DNA from: an uncultured Oxalobacteraceae bacterium
Lineage (GTDB): Bacteria > Pseudomonadota > Gammaproteobacteria > Burkholderiales > Burkholderiaceae
DNA length: 16,883 nucleotides
Reading direction: 5' to 3'
NCBI GenBank assembly: GCA_946478765.1
Contig: CAMLDH010000045.1
Span: 1-16,883 of the forward strand
A program made the position numbers and the translations under genes. The first letter of the stretch is position 1, and each line of letters begins with the position of its first letter. This document shows positions 1 to 6,695 of this stretch, one piece after another. The notes beneath the pieces are model-generated. The model saw nothing but the letters and a program-made list of their open reading frames with translations, searched no databases and was not told the origin of the DNA.

Positions 1-4
1 GCTC

Positions 5-75
5 AAGCTTGGGGATGCCCAAGGCATCCCAAGCCAAATTCAAGGACACCAAAACGCCTAAGCATGGGGATGCCC
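5..75. repeat. Short interspersed repeat with direct and inverted copies at the SMC gene junction
   Basis: A 16-base word at 5-20 (aagcttggggatgccc) recurs at 60-75 with a single mismatch (aagcatggggatgccc), 55 bases apart. The first copy also forms an inverted repeat: CTTGGGGATGCC at 8-19 faces GGCATCCCAAG at 23-33, with one bulged G and a 3-base loop. The downstream ATPase frame has an in-frame stop inside this segment (TAA at 59-61), and recognisable protein begins just after the second copy. This is best read as a multicopy intergenic-type repeat or the end of a small mobile element that has joined the gene. I do not recognise the family, and the left end lies at or beyond the window edge. 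Confidence 0.55.
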
Positions 76-76
76 C

Positions 77-1795
77 GGGAAGGCACTTGCCGCGCGCATT
101 GGCGCCGACCGCGACGCCATCGCCGCACTGGAGAGCAAGACGGCGCTGCCCGAGCCGGATAACGTCCGTTCGATGCGGCGCGCATTGCGCGATGCCGGGA
201 TCGCGCATGCGATGCTGACCGACATCGTCGAAGTCAGCGACCCGCGCTGGCAAGGCGCAGTCGAAGGCGTGCTGCGCAGCTATGCCTTCGTCGTGCTGCT
301 GGAGAATGCGCGCGACGCGGCGAGCGCTTATCGTCTGGGCGAAAAGGAGCGTTACGGCCATTTCATCGTGCCCGAGCGCATCGCCGCGCCTGCGGTGCAG
401 GATCAGAGCCTGTTATCCGTGGTGCGCTTCACCGCCGCTGCGCCATCCTGGCTGATCGACCAGTTGGCGCGTATCACGCGCGTCGATTCGGTGGACGCCG
501 CCACGCATCTGGCGTCGAATGAGGAATGGATCACGCCGGACGCCTATCACCGCGAGCGGCGCGGCGGCCGGTCGTTGTTCGTCGAGCCGGCGCGCTACCG
601 CTTCGGCCAGGCCGGCCGCGCACAGCGGCTGGCGGCACTGCAGCAGTCATTGCCGAAGCTGGAAGCGGAAGAAGATCAGCTCACGCTCAAGATCAACAAG
701 CTTGCCGGCGATATCGGCGCATTGAAGGCGCGCATCGCCGGCGTCGACGCCGCCAAGGAACTGATTGCGCGCCAGGCGGAATTCGAGGAAGCAGCGACCA
801 GCGCAACGCCATTGAAAGCAGCACGCACCGAGATCGGCACGCGTCTGGGCGAACTCTACCCACTCACCAAGACGGCGACCGAAGAGCGAACACGCGCCGA
901 CGCCTCATGGCAGACTGCGAAGCGCATACTGGCCGAGAGCGAGGTGCATTTGCGCCAAACGCAGAAGCGGCACCGCGAAGAACGTACCGTGCACGTCGAG
1001 ATGCTGCAGACCATGCGCCGCGACTGGCGGCACCTGCCGTTGGTCTGTCGCCGTTTGGCGCGGCGCATGACGCTGGTGGCGGAACACCAGAACGCGCATC
1101 AGGTGGATCTGCGTCTGAAGACGCTCGACACCGACCTGGCGCGCGAGGATTGGGAAACCGATGCCACCGTGGTCGATCAGCATGTGCGGCTGTCGGCGCT
1201 GCTGCAAGGACGGCAGGCCGAAACCGAGGAGCGCCGCTACCAGAACAACCGCGCGATCGAGGCCACCGACAACGCTCGCGGCGCATACATCGAACGGCTG
1301 CGCTACACCATCAAGACCTACAGCCGCAACATCAAGGAGCTGGGCGAACTGGCCGGCATCGAAGTGCATGCCGATCCGGTGCGGCTGGAGAACGACGATG
1401 TGCAGCTGGCGCAGGCCGGCCTGCATGTGCGCTTCAAGTTCGACGGCAAGGGGCCGATCGGCATGAACGACGGCGAGGCGTCGGGCGGCCAGCAGGTGAT
1501 GAAGTCGCTGATCCTGCTGATCGGCCTGTTGAAGTCCGATGACGGTTCGGGCGGTTTCGTGTTCATCGACGAACCGTTCGCGCACTTGGACATCCGCAAT
1601 ATTCAGCTGGTCGGCGAATTCCTCAAGAACACCGACGCGCAATACCTGATGACCACGCCGCTGACGCACAACACCGACGTATACGATCCGTCCGAACTGA
1701 CGCTCATCACCAGCAAGAAGAAAAAGGATTCGCCCTGGGCGCAGCCGATTTTCGTGCTGCAACGGCGGGCGCAAGCGTCTGAACGGGCAGCGTGA
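77..1795 (+). CDS. SMC-like ATPase, C-terminal half (5'-truncated gene)
   Basis: This is the C-terminal half of an SMC/MukB/RecN-like ATPase that would use ATP to act on DNA. Numbering from the first ATG at 173: residues 1-130 resemble a hinge (DPRWQGAVEGVLRSYAFVV), about 150-320 are charged coiled coil, and about 395-525 form an ABC head with signature GEASGGQQ (434-441), Walker B and D-loop in GFVFIDEPFAHLD (461-473), then TTPLTH. No Walker A is present; in this family it lies in the N-terminal half, which is missing. The frame is open from 62 after a TAA at 59-61, and protein-like sequence (KALAARIGADRD) precedes the ATG, which has no Shine-Dalgarno. The gene is therefore broken by the repeat at 1-76 rather than starting at 173. 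Full-length relatives may belong to Wadjet/JetC-like or other SMC defence or segregation systems, but I cannot assign one. Confidence 0.75.
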   Translation, partial: GKALAARIGADRDAIAALESKTALPEPDNVRSMRRALRDAGIAHAMLTDIVEVSDPRWQGAVEGVLRSYAFVVLLENARDAASAYRLGEKERYGHFIVPERIAAPAVQDQSLLSVVRFTAAAPSWLIDQLARITRVDSVDAATHLASNEEWITPDAYHRERRGGRSLFVEPARYRFGQAGRAQRLAALQQSLPKLEAEEDQLTLKINKLAGDIGALKARIAGVDAAKELIARQAEFEEAATSATPLKAARTEIGTRLGELYPLTKTATEERTRADASWQTAKRILAESEVHLRQTQKRHREERTVHVEMLQTMRRDWRHLPLVCRRLARRMTLVAEHQNAHQVDLRLKTLDTDLAREDWETDATVVDQHVRLSALLQGRQAETEERRYQNNRAIEATDNARGAYIERLRYTIKTYSRNIKELGELAGIEVHADPVRLENDDVQLAQAGLHVRFKFDGKGPIGMNDGEASGGQQVMKSLILLIGLLKSDDGSGGFVFIDEPFAHLDIRNIQLVGEFLKNTDAQYLMTTPLTHNTDVYDPSELTLITSKKKKDSPWAQPIFVLQRRAQASERAA

Positions 1796-1800
1796 ATGGC

Positions 1801-1914
1801 ATGAGGGTCGATCGGATCTCGCGCGACAGGCAGCGCCGATTTGCCGACCTGTTCGACAAGGACGCGCTGGCCTTGCTGCCCGGTCGGCAACGCGCCTTAT
1901 TGCAGAATGGTTGA
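1801..1914 (+). pseudogene. 37-codon orphan reading frame after the SMC-like gene
   Basis: An ATG at 1801, five bases after the SMC stop, opens a 37-residue frame (MRVDRISRDRQRRFADLFDK...) rich in Arg, Asp and Leu that ends at a TGA at 1912-1914. Codon use resembles the preceding gene and the peptide looks like a helical segment of a real protein, but the upstream ribosome site is poor. It sits where a partner gene of an SMC-like ATPase would be expected, so it may be a leftover of such a gene. It could also be chance. I do not recognise a family. Confidence 0.25.
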
Positions 1915-1922
1915 AAAGCGAT

Positions 1923-1968
1923 GGTCAGGTGTGGCGGTTAGAGCGGCTTTCGACCGCTCTCTCTGACC
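1923..1968 (-). other. Nested inverted repeat over the rfaE2 stop codon
   Basis: AGAGCGG at 1940-1946 and CCGCTCT at 1954-1960 form a 7-bp stem with a 7-base loop, and GGTCAG at 1923-1928 with CTGACC at 1963-1968 can form an outer stem. The minus-strand rfaE2 stop codon (1938-1940) touches the inner stem. There is no T-run directly after it on the minus strand, so it may be a transcript-end stabilising hairpin or weak terminator rather than a canonical one. Confidence 0.35.
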
Positions 1969-2429
1969 TTGAACAACAAGCTGGTAGTCGAGCGATCGTA
2001 TTCAAAATCGATGGCGACCGCACGACCGCCATATGCCAGCACGGCCCTCCCCTCGGGAATCGACGTCATGTCGTAGTCGCCGCCCTTGGCATAAATCGCC
2101 GGCCGCGCCTCTTGCACCACCTGCAATGCCGTATCTTCGTCGAACGGGACCACCAGGCTGACGGCCTCCAGCGCAGCCAGCACCGCCATGCGGTCTTCGC
2201 ATTGATTCAGCGGCCGGTCATCGCCCTTGCCCAGGCGCTTGACCGATGCGTCGGTGTTGACCGCCACCACCAGCGACGCCCCCAAGGCGCGCGCCTGCGC
2301 CAGATACGTCACGTGACCGCGATGCAGGATGTCGAATACGCCGTTGGTCAGCACGACCGGTTGCGGCAATTCTGCGACACGCGCGGCCAGGGCGGCACGG
2401 GTAGTTATCTTGTTTTCAAAATTTTGCAT
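1938..2429 (-). CDS. rfaE2: D-glycero-beta-D-manno-heptose 1-phosphate adenylyltransferase
   Basis: This cytoplasmic nucleotidyltransferase transfers AMP from ATP to D-glycero-beta-D-manno-heptose 1-phosphate, giving the ADP-heptose used for the LPS inner core. The 163-residue protein matches the stand-alone adenylyltransferase half of HldE (RfaE domain II). It shows TNGVFDILHRGH at residues 28-39, with the HxGH-type nucleotide-binding motif (HRGH 36-39), then LGKGDDRPLNQCEDR near 66-80, YAKGGDYD near 112-119, and STTSLLFKV near the C-terminus. The kinase half (RfaE1/HldA) is not in the window. The ATG at 2427-2429 has no clear Shine-Dalgarno (preceding minus-strand bases are ttaaacaaaa), so initiation may be weak. 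A terminator at 2494-2518 separates it from the upstream minus-strand gene, so it should have its own promoter in 2430-2490. Confidence 0.93.
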   Translation of the reverse strand: MQNFENKITTRAALAARVAELPQPVVLTNGVFDILHRGHVTYLAQARALGASLVVAVNTDASVKRLGKGDDRPLNQCEDRMAVLAALEAVSLVVPFDEDTALQVVQEARPAIYAKGGDYDMTSIPEGRAVLAYGGRAVAIDFEYDRSTTSLLFKVRESGRKPL

Positions 2430-2483
2430 TTTTGTTTAAGGCGCAGGACACGCCGCGCTTGACTCACAAAAGGATTCACAAAA

Positions 2484-2518
2484 GAAAATAAAAAAGCCGC
2501 AAGAAAAACTTGCGGCTT
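2484..2518 (-). terminator. Rho-independent terminator of the diiron protein gene
   Basis: A perfect 10-bp stem (aagccgcaag 2494-2503, cttgcggctt 2509-2518) encloses a 5-base loop. On the minus strand it is followed by a T-rich run (TTTTTTATTTTCTTTT). It lies about 30 bases past the stop codon of the gene at 2549-3394, so it ends that transcript before rfaE2. Confidence 0.85.
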
Positions 2519-2548
2519 CAGCTTGCCCGAGTCGCTCGATGTTGATGC

Positions 2549-3394
2549 TCAGACCGCTTTCGGCGTCAGGCGCGCGAGCACTTCCTTGCGATAACGATTC
2601 AGATCCTGCACCGATACAAAGGTACGTTCGAACAACAGCGACATATTGTGCAAAATGCGTTCGATCACTTTCTTTTCCCACTCGGCATCGAACTTGATCT
2701 GGCCATCGAGCCAACGCTCCAGCCAGCCCGGGTCCGGCAGGCGCGACTGTACCGTATCGTTCGGAAACAACGCCTGATTAACGTGCAGATTGGTCGGGTG
2801 CAAAGGCTTTTCGGTGCGGCGGGCGGAGGCCATCAATACGCCGATCTTTGCAAATGCAGCGCGTGCGGTATCGCCGACTTCGGTCAAGGCTTTTTTCATG
2901 TAGCGCAGATAGGCGCCGCCATGACGCGCTTCATCCTGGCTGATGATTTTGTAAATTTGCTTGATGACCGGTTCGGTGTGCCAATCGGACGCGCAACGAT
3001 ACCAGTGGTTCAGGCGGATTTCACCGCAAAAGTGCAACATCAGCGTTTCCAGCGGCGGCGCCGGATCGAACTCGAAACGCACGTTATGCAACTCTTCTTC
3101 GGTCGGCACCAGTTCCGGACGGAATCGGCGCAGGTATTCCATCAGCACCAGCGAATGCTTCTGTTCTTCAAAAAACCAGACTGACATGAAGGCTGAAAAA
3201 TCGCTATCGCCCCGATTGTCACGCAGAAACATCTCCGTGGCCGGCAATGCCGACCATTCCGTGATCGCATTCATCTTGATAGTTTGCGCTTGCTCATCGG
3301 TGAGCAAGGACGCATCGAACTTGTCCCACGGTATGTCTTTTTCCATGCTCCAGCGGACTTGTTCGAGCGATTTAAACAGTTCTGGGTACAGCAT
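2549..3394 (-). CDS. Ferritin-like diiron protein related to acyl-ACP desaturases
   Basis: The 281-residue soluble protein carries the ligand set of a class of diiron carboxylate oxidases: E46 in ITEWSALPATE, E77 and H80 in EEQKH (76-80), E125 in GEIRLNHWY, and E155 and H158 in DEARH (154-158). The ExxH pairs and their spacing match the ferritin-like/stearoyl-ACP-desaturase-like fold, whose enzymes use O2 and two irons to desaturate or oxygenate a substrate. The substrate here is unknown; fatty acyl-ACP is the family precedent. The start is supported by TTAAGG five bases before the ATG on the minus strand. No signal peptide or membrane segment is seen. It is divergent from the MFS gene with 141 bases between them, and ends in a strong terminator. 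Confidence 0.8.
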   Translation of the reverse strand: MLYPELFKSLEQVRWSMEKDIPWDKFDASLLTDEQAQTIKMNAITEWSALPATEMFLRDNRGDSDFSAFMSVWFFEEQKHSLVLMEYLRRFRPELVPTEEELHNVRFEFDPAPPLETLMLHFCGEIRLNHWYRCASDWHTEPVIKQIYKIISQDEARHGGAYLRYMKKALTEVGDTARAAFAKIGVLMASARRTEKPLHPTNLHVNQALFPNDTVQSRLPDPGWLERWLDGQIKFDAEWEKKVIERILHNMSLLFERTFVSVQDLNRYRKEVLARLTPKAV

Positions 3395-3424
3395 ACGCGC
3401 CTTAAAAATTTAGTTAAGCCCTTG

Positions 3425-3433
3425 ATTCTACCA
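3425..3433 (-). promoter_or_regulatory. Candidate extended -10 promoter for the diiron gene
   Basis: On the minus strand TGGTAGAAT (3433-3425) matches an extended -10 element (TGnTATAAT, one mismatch). It would start transcription near 3418, giving a leader of roughly 24 bases before the ATG at 3394. No good -35 is present at normal spacing, which is tolerated for extended -10 promoters. Read by eye only. Confidence 0.3.
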
Positions 3434-3535
3434 AGTAAATCGCTATTACACAGCCAACTGTGCATGGCAAAACCACGGTCATTTGCATCACGTTTGTTAA
3501 AGTGCAGAGTCCGGCCTACTTCTTTTGCCTGCGCC

Positions 3536-4747
3536 ATGCCTGAAGTTTACACGCTAAAACCCGCCGTCCGCATTCCAAAAACAGTCTGGTTATTAGGCTT
3601 TGTCAGCCTGCTGATGGATATTTCTTCCGAGATGATCCATGGCTTGCTACCGGTTTTCATGGTGACCGTGCTGGGCGCCAGTGCCATGACTGTCGGCGTG
3701 ATCGAAGGTGTGGCGGAAGCGACGGCGCTGATCGTCAAAGTGTTTTCGGGCGTGCTCAGCGATTACGTGGGCAAGCGCAAGTGGCTGGCGACCCTGGGTT
3801 ATGGATTGGCGGCAGTCACCAAGCCGATGTTCGCGCTGGCGGGCAGTCCGGGGTGGATTTTCACTGCGCGCTTCATCGACCGTATCGGCAAAGGTATTCG
3901 CGGCGCGCCGCGCGATGCGTTGATTGCCGATGTAACGCCGCCCGCCATCCTCGGCGCCGCGTTCGGATTGCGCCAGTCGCTCGACACGATCGGCGCCTTT
4001 GTCGGTCCGCTGGTGGCGATGGGATTGATGCTGCTGTGGGCCAATGATTTTCGCGCGGTATTCTGGGCGGCCGTCATGCCGGCTTTTCTGGCGGTCGCAC
4101 TGCTGGTCCTCGGCGTGCGCGAACCGGCACGCGCCAACGCAACGACCCGGCAATCCTTCCCGATTTCACGCTCGGCATTGGCAACGCTGTCACGGGATTA
4201 TTGGTGGGTGGTGGCGGTGGGCGCCGCACTGACGCTGGCGCGCTTCTCGGAAGCATTTCTGGTGCTGCGCGCACAACAGGGCGGGCTCGCGTTGGCGTTG
4301 ATTCCATTGGTGCTGATCGTGATGAATCTGGTCTATGCGCTGTGCGCGTATCCGCTCGGCGTGCTGGCGGACAAAATGCGCCACCGCACCTTGCTGGCAT
4401 TCGGCATCCTGCCCTTGATCGCCGCGGATGTGATCCTGGCGCATAGCGGTCAACCCCTCTGGCTGGCCGCCGGCCTGATATTGTGGGGCGTGCACATGGC
4501 CGCAACGCAAGGCTTGCTGGCGGCGATGGTGGCCGCTACCGCGCCGCACGATTTGCGCGGCACGGCATTTGGCCTGTTCAATCTTGCCAGCGGCATCGCA
4601 ATGCTGATCGCCAGCGCATTGGCCGGCGTATTGTGGGATCGGTTGGGGTCCTCCGCAACGTTTTATGCCGGTGCGATTTTCAGCAGTCTTTCGCTGCTGC
4701 TATTGCTGTTGCGCCGAGACTGCAATCCGGGCACTTCCGCCGTCTGA
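3536..4747 (+). CDS. MFS transporter (probable drug or metabolite exporter)
   Basis: This is a 403-residue inner-membrane protein of the major facilitator superfamily with about 12 hydrophobic segments. The first is VWLLGFVSLLMDISSEMIHG. A motif-A-like loop GVLSDYVGKRKW lies between helices 2 and 3, FIDRIGKGIRGAPRDALIAD lies in the next loop, and a second motif-A-like loop GVLADKMRHRT opens the C-terminal half. The substrate cannot be read from sequence. The ATG at 3536 puts a short cytoplasmic N-terminus before helix 1. An in-frame ATG at 3464 would add 24 residues; neither has a clear Shine-Dalgarno, and the frame upstream to 3284 overlaps the divergent diiron gene and is unlikely to be translated. 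The C-terminus ends in a poly-Leu helix (SSLSLLLLLLRRD). Confidence 0.85.
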   Translation: MPEVYTLKPAVRIPKTVWLLGFVSLLMDISSEMIHGLLPVFMVTVLGASAMTVGVIEGVAEATALIVKVFSGVLSDYVGKRKWLATLGYGLAAVTKPMFALAGSPGWIFTARFIDRIGKGIRGAPRDALIADVTPPAILGAAFGLRQSLDTIGAFVGPLVAMGLMLLWANDFRAVFWAAVMPAFLAVALLVLGVREPARANATTRQSFPISRSALATLSRDYWWVVAVGAALTLARFSEAFLVLRAQQGGLALALIPLVLIVMNLVYALCAYPLGVLADKMRHRTLLAFGILPLIAADVILAHSGQPLWLAAGLILWGVHMAATQGLLAAMVAATAPHDLRGTAFGLFNLASGIAMLIASALAGVLWDRLGSSATFYAGAIFSSLSLLLLLLRRDCNPGTSAV

Positions 4748-4837
4748 TTTTCCGACCCGTTTCCTTTTTACCGTCCGCTTGTACAAATTGCGACGGCCGG
4801 CCCTTCGGCCTGCACAAAACAGAGGTTCCCGCCGGAT

Positions 4838-5032
4838 TTAGTGTTTCTTGCCCAACGCCTCGCTGACATCAACCGGCGCGTCAAACTCTTGATCGGGTAA
4901 TTGCTCCAGCGACGCGCACACCTCTTCATCGGCGCCCATCTTTTTCGCGTTTTCTATCAATGCTGCTTTCGTCGCTGGATAGTCGACGCCTTTCAGGAAT
5001 TTTTGGATCTGAATGGGATTTACGTGAGACAT
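4838..5032 (-). CDS. DUF2795 small protein
   Basis: This 64-residue protein matches the DUF2795 family: it opens MSHVNPIQIQKFLKGVDYPA, continues TKAALIENAKKMGADEEV, then LEQLPDQEFDAPVDVSEAL. Members are small, acidic, mostly helical cytoplasmic proteins of unknown function, common in beta- and gammaproteobacteria and actinobacteria. The frame could extend 14 codons upstream to 5074, but GGAG placed six bases before the ATG at 5030-5032 fixes the shorter start, and family similarity begins there. It is divergent from the DUF4254 operon across a 203-base spacer and convergent with the MFS gene. Confidence 0.85.
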   Translation of the reverse strand: MSHVNPIQIQKFLKGVDYPATKAALIENAKKMGADEEVCASLEQLPDQEFDAPVDVSEALGKKH

Positions 5033-5038
5033 GATTTT

Positions 5039-5042
5039 CTCC
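5039..5042 (-). promoter_or_regulatory. Ribosome binding site deciding the DUF2795 start
   Basis: CTCC on the plus strand reads GGAG on the minus strand, six bases upstream of the ATG at 5030-5032. The longer candidate start at 5074 has no comparable site. Confidence 0.7.
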
Positions 5043-5111
5043 AGTAACAAGGGGTGAAGCATTGCTGCTGTCACCTATCGTCAACGTGCCCGCAAAATCG
5101 ATGCCAGCAAT

Positions 5112-5121
5112 TGACCGGTCA
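5112..5121. promoter_or_regulatory. 10-bp perfect palindrome in a divergent intergenic region
   Basis: TGACCGGTCA is a perfect palindrome midway between the divergent DUF2795 and DUF4254 genes, beside a TTGACC that resembles a -35 box. It could be a dimeric regulator site. No second copy was noticed in the window. Confidence 0.25.
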
Positions 5122-5179
5122 TTGATTTTTTTGGCGCGATTCCTGCATCGCTCTGATTTGTCCGATTTTCTTTATGCGA

Positions 5180-5219
5180 CTTCACCACCGATGGGCTATG
5201 CACCCATGCAAAGGTGAAG
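5180..5219 (+). promoter_or_regulatory. Nested hairpin in the DUF4254 leader
   Basis: An outer stem CTTCACC (5180-5186) pairs with GGTGAAG (5213-5219), and an inner stem ATGGG (5191-5195) pairs with CCCAT (5203-5207) around a 7-base loop. A 4/5-base internal loop separates the stems. The structure ends six bases before the AAAGGGA Shine-Dalgarno (5225-5231) of the DUF4254 gene, so it could influence initiation. No U-run follows it, which argues against a terminator. Confidence 0.4.
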
Positions 5220-5235
5220 CATCGAAAGGGACTTT

Positions 5236-5865
5236 ATGCCGAAGGAACTCGATGCATTCTCAATCACGCGGCTTCATGACAACATGTTGTCCGACCCGGC
5301 ATGGCTGCCCGGCCAATCGCTTGCATCCCGAGCCGGCGTATGGCACTCGATAGAAGCGAATCACAGGTACAACACCTTGCTTTGGCACGAGGAAGACAAG
5401 GCAAGGCGTACCGATGTCGAGTCCGCTGAAATAGCGGCATGCAAGCGGCGCATTGATCGGTACAACCAGAACAGAAACGATGCAGTAGAGGCGATTGACG
5501 AGGCGATTCTCGCGGCGCTCGATGCACACACGCGCCTGGATGATGCCCGGCTCCACAGCGAAACGGCCGGCGCAATGACCGACCGCTTATCGATACTCTG
5601 TCTCAAGATCCACCATATGCGCGCGCAAACGCAACGGTGCGATGCCGGCGCTGCGCATGTCGCGATGTGCAGCGAGAAGCTGCACCGCTTGATCGCGCAG
5701 CGTCAGGATCTCGGCGCCTGCTTCGACCAGCTTCTCGCAGATGCCAGGCAAGGACGCGCCTATTTCAAAATCTATCGTCAATTCAAAATGTATAACGATC
5801 CGGCATTGAATCCTTATCTGTACGGCAGGCCCGATCAAGTTGCCGCGGAAAGAGCGGCACGATGA
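5236..5865 (+). CDS. DUF4254 protein, first gene of a glycosyltransferase operon
   Basis: This 209-residue soluble, helical protein fits the DUF4254 family, whose members usually lie next to LPS or surface-glycan glycosyltransferases and have no established activity. Visible conserved blocks are NHRYNTLLWHEEDKAR (42-57) and KRRIDRYNQNRNDAVEAID (70-88), followed by helices and a C-terminal QFKMYNDPALNPYLY segment. There is no signal peptide or membrane span. The ATG at 5236 is preceded by AAAGGGA four bases upstream. The stop overlaps the next gene's start in an ATGA (5862-5865), implying translational coupling. Role as an accessory or regulator of the adjacent glycosyltransferases is inferred from position only. 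Confidence 0.8.
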   Translation: MPKELDAFSITRLHDNMLSDPAWLPGQSLASRAGVWHSIEANHRYNTLLWHEEDKARRTDVESAEIAACKRRIDRYNQNRNDAVEAIDEAILAALDAHTRLDDARLHSETAGAMTDRLSILCLKIHHMRAQTQRCDAGAAHVAMCSEKLHRLIAQRQDLGACFDQLLADARQGRAYFKIYRQFKMYNDPALNPYLYGRPDQVAAERAAR

Positions 5866-6695
5866 CGCGCGGCAGTGCCATCGATGTCCTTATCCCCACC
5901 TGCAATCGTTCCTGTGCGCTGGCGGTGACGCTGACCGCCTTGTCTGCGCAAAGCTTCCGCAACTTTCGCATCATTATTTCCGATCAGTCCGACGGCCACA
6001 GCGCATTCGAGAAACCGGAAGCAGCAGCCGTGCTGCGCTTCCTGAGCGCCAGTGGACGAGCGCTGCAAACCCATCGTCATCTGCCGCGTCGCGGCATGGC
6101 GGAACAACGCGCCTTTCTTCTGTCGAAAGTCACTGCACGCTATTGCTTATTCCTGGATGACGATGTGATTCTGGAGAATGATGTCATTGAGCGCCTGCAC
6201 CGATCGATGACGCAACAGCAATGCGGCTTTGTCGGCAGCGCGCTGCACGGTCTCAGCTTCATTGACGATATCCGTCCGCATCAGCAGCACATCGAGTTCT
6301 GGGAATCAGCCGTCAAGCCGGAGCTTGTGCCGCCAGGAAGCGCGGCATGGGCGCGCCACCATATTCACAGCGCGGCCAATCTGTTTCATGTGCAATCGAA
6401 ACTCGGCCTGAACAGGGAAGCAACGCGACTCTACCGCGTCGCGTGGATCGGCGGCTGCGTGCTGTTCGATACGCAAAAATTGCGGGATGCCGGCGGCTTC
6501 GATTTCTGGACCGCGCTGCCTGACCAGCACTGCGGCGAAGACGTGCTCGCGCAACTGCGGGTGATGGCACGCTTCGGCGGCTGCGGCATGATCCCGTCCG
6601 GCGCTTATCACATGGAATTGCCGACGACCATCCCGGCACGCGAGACTGACGCGCCGAAGGTGCTGCCCATCTCGCCCCCCCACGCCTGTGGATGA
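5862..6695 (+). CDS. Family 2 glycosyltransferase
   Basis: This is a 277-residue GT-A fold transferase that would move a sugar from a nucleotide donor to a glycan acceptor at the cytoplasmic face. It begins with IDVLIPTCNRSCALAVTL and SFRNFRIIISDQSDG, the usual nucleotide-binding start of GT2 enzymes. The metal-binding DDD lies at 99-101 (CLFLDDDV), and GGCVLFDTQKLRDAGGFD plus the CGEDVLAQ block (catalytic-base region, 224-231) follow. No transmembrane segment is present. The start overlaps the DUF4254 stop by four bases. The 3' end overlaps the GT9 start by eight bases and contains seven C at 6675-6681. Removing one C would extend the protein in frame into the GT9 gene. Confidence 0.88.
   Translation: MTRGSAIDVLIPTCNRSCALAVTLTALSAQSFRNFRIIISDQSDGHSAFEKPEAAAVLRFLSASGRALQTHRHLPRRGMAEQRAFLLSKVTARYCLFLDDDVILENDVIERLHRSMTQQQCGFVGSALHGLSFIDDIRPHQQHIEFWESAVKPELVPPGSAAWARHHIHSAANLFHVQSKLGLNREATRLYRVAWIGGCVLFDTQKLRDAGGFDFWTALPDQHCGEDVLAQLRVMARFGGCGMIPSGAYHMELPTTIPARETDAPKVLPISPPHACG
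6675..6681 (+). other. C7 homopolymer at the GT2-GT9 junction
   Basis: Seven consecutive C lie 12 bases before the GT2 stop codon (6693-6695). From here the GT9 frame is reached by skipping one base: with six C, GT2 would read SPPTPVDDMRSDSAV and continue through GT9 with no stop. It may be a slippage site or a sequencing-length error. Confidence 0.5.

Noticed and set aside
905..1774. Long open frame of 289 codons antisense to the SMC-like gene
   Set aside because: It mirrors the codon bias of the real gene, has no family-like motifs, and the plus-strand frame has clear ABC ATPase motifs.
2464..2484. TCACAAAAG repeated twice at 12-base spacing upstream of rfaE2
   Set aside because: Two short A-rich copies in a low-complexity stretch are too weak to call a regulatory repeat.
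3284..3535. N-terminal extension of the MFS gene
   Set aside because: It overlaps the divergent diiron gene, adds a non-membrane Arg/Cys-rich stretch atypical of MFS proteins and has no ribosome site.
4770..4802. GGCC-rich hairpin between the convergent MFS and DUF2795 genes
   Set aside because: The stem is only about four base pairs and has no T-run on either strand, so a terminator call is not supported.
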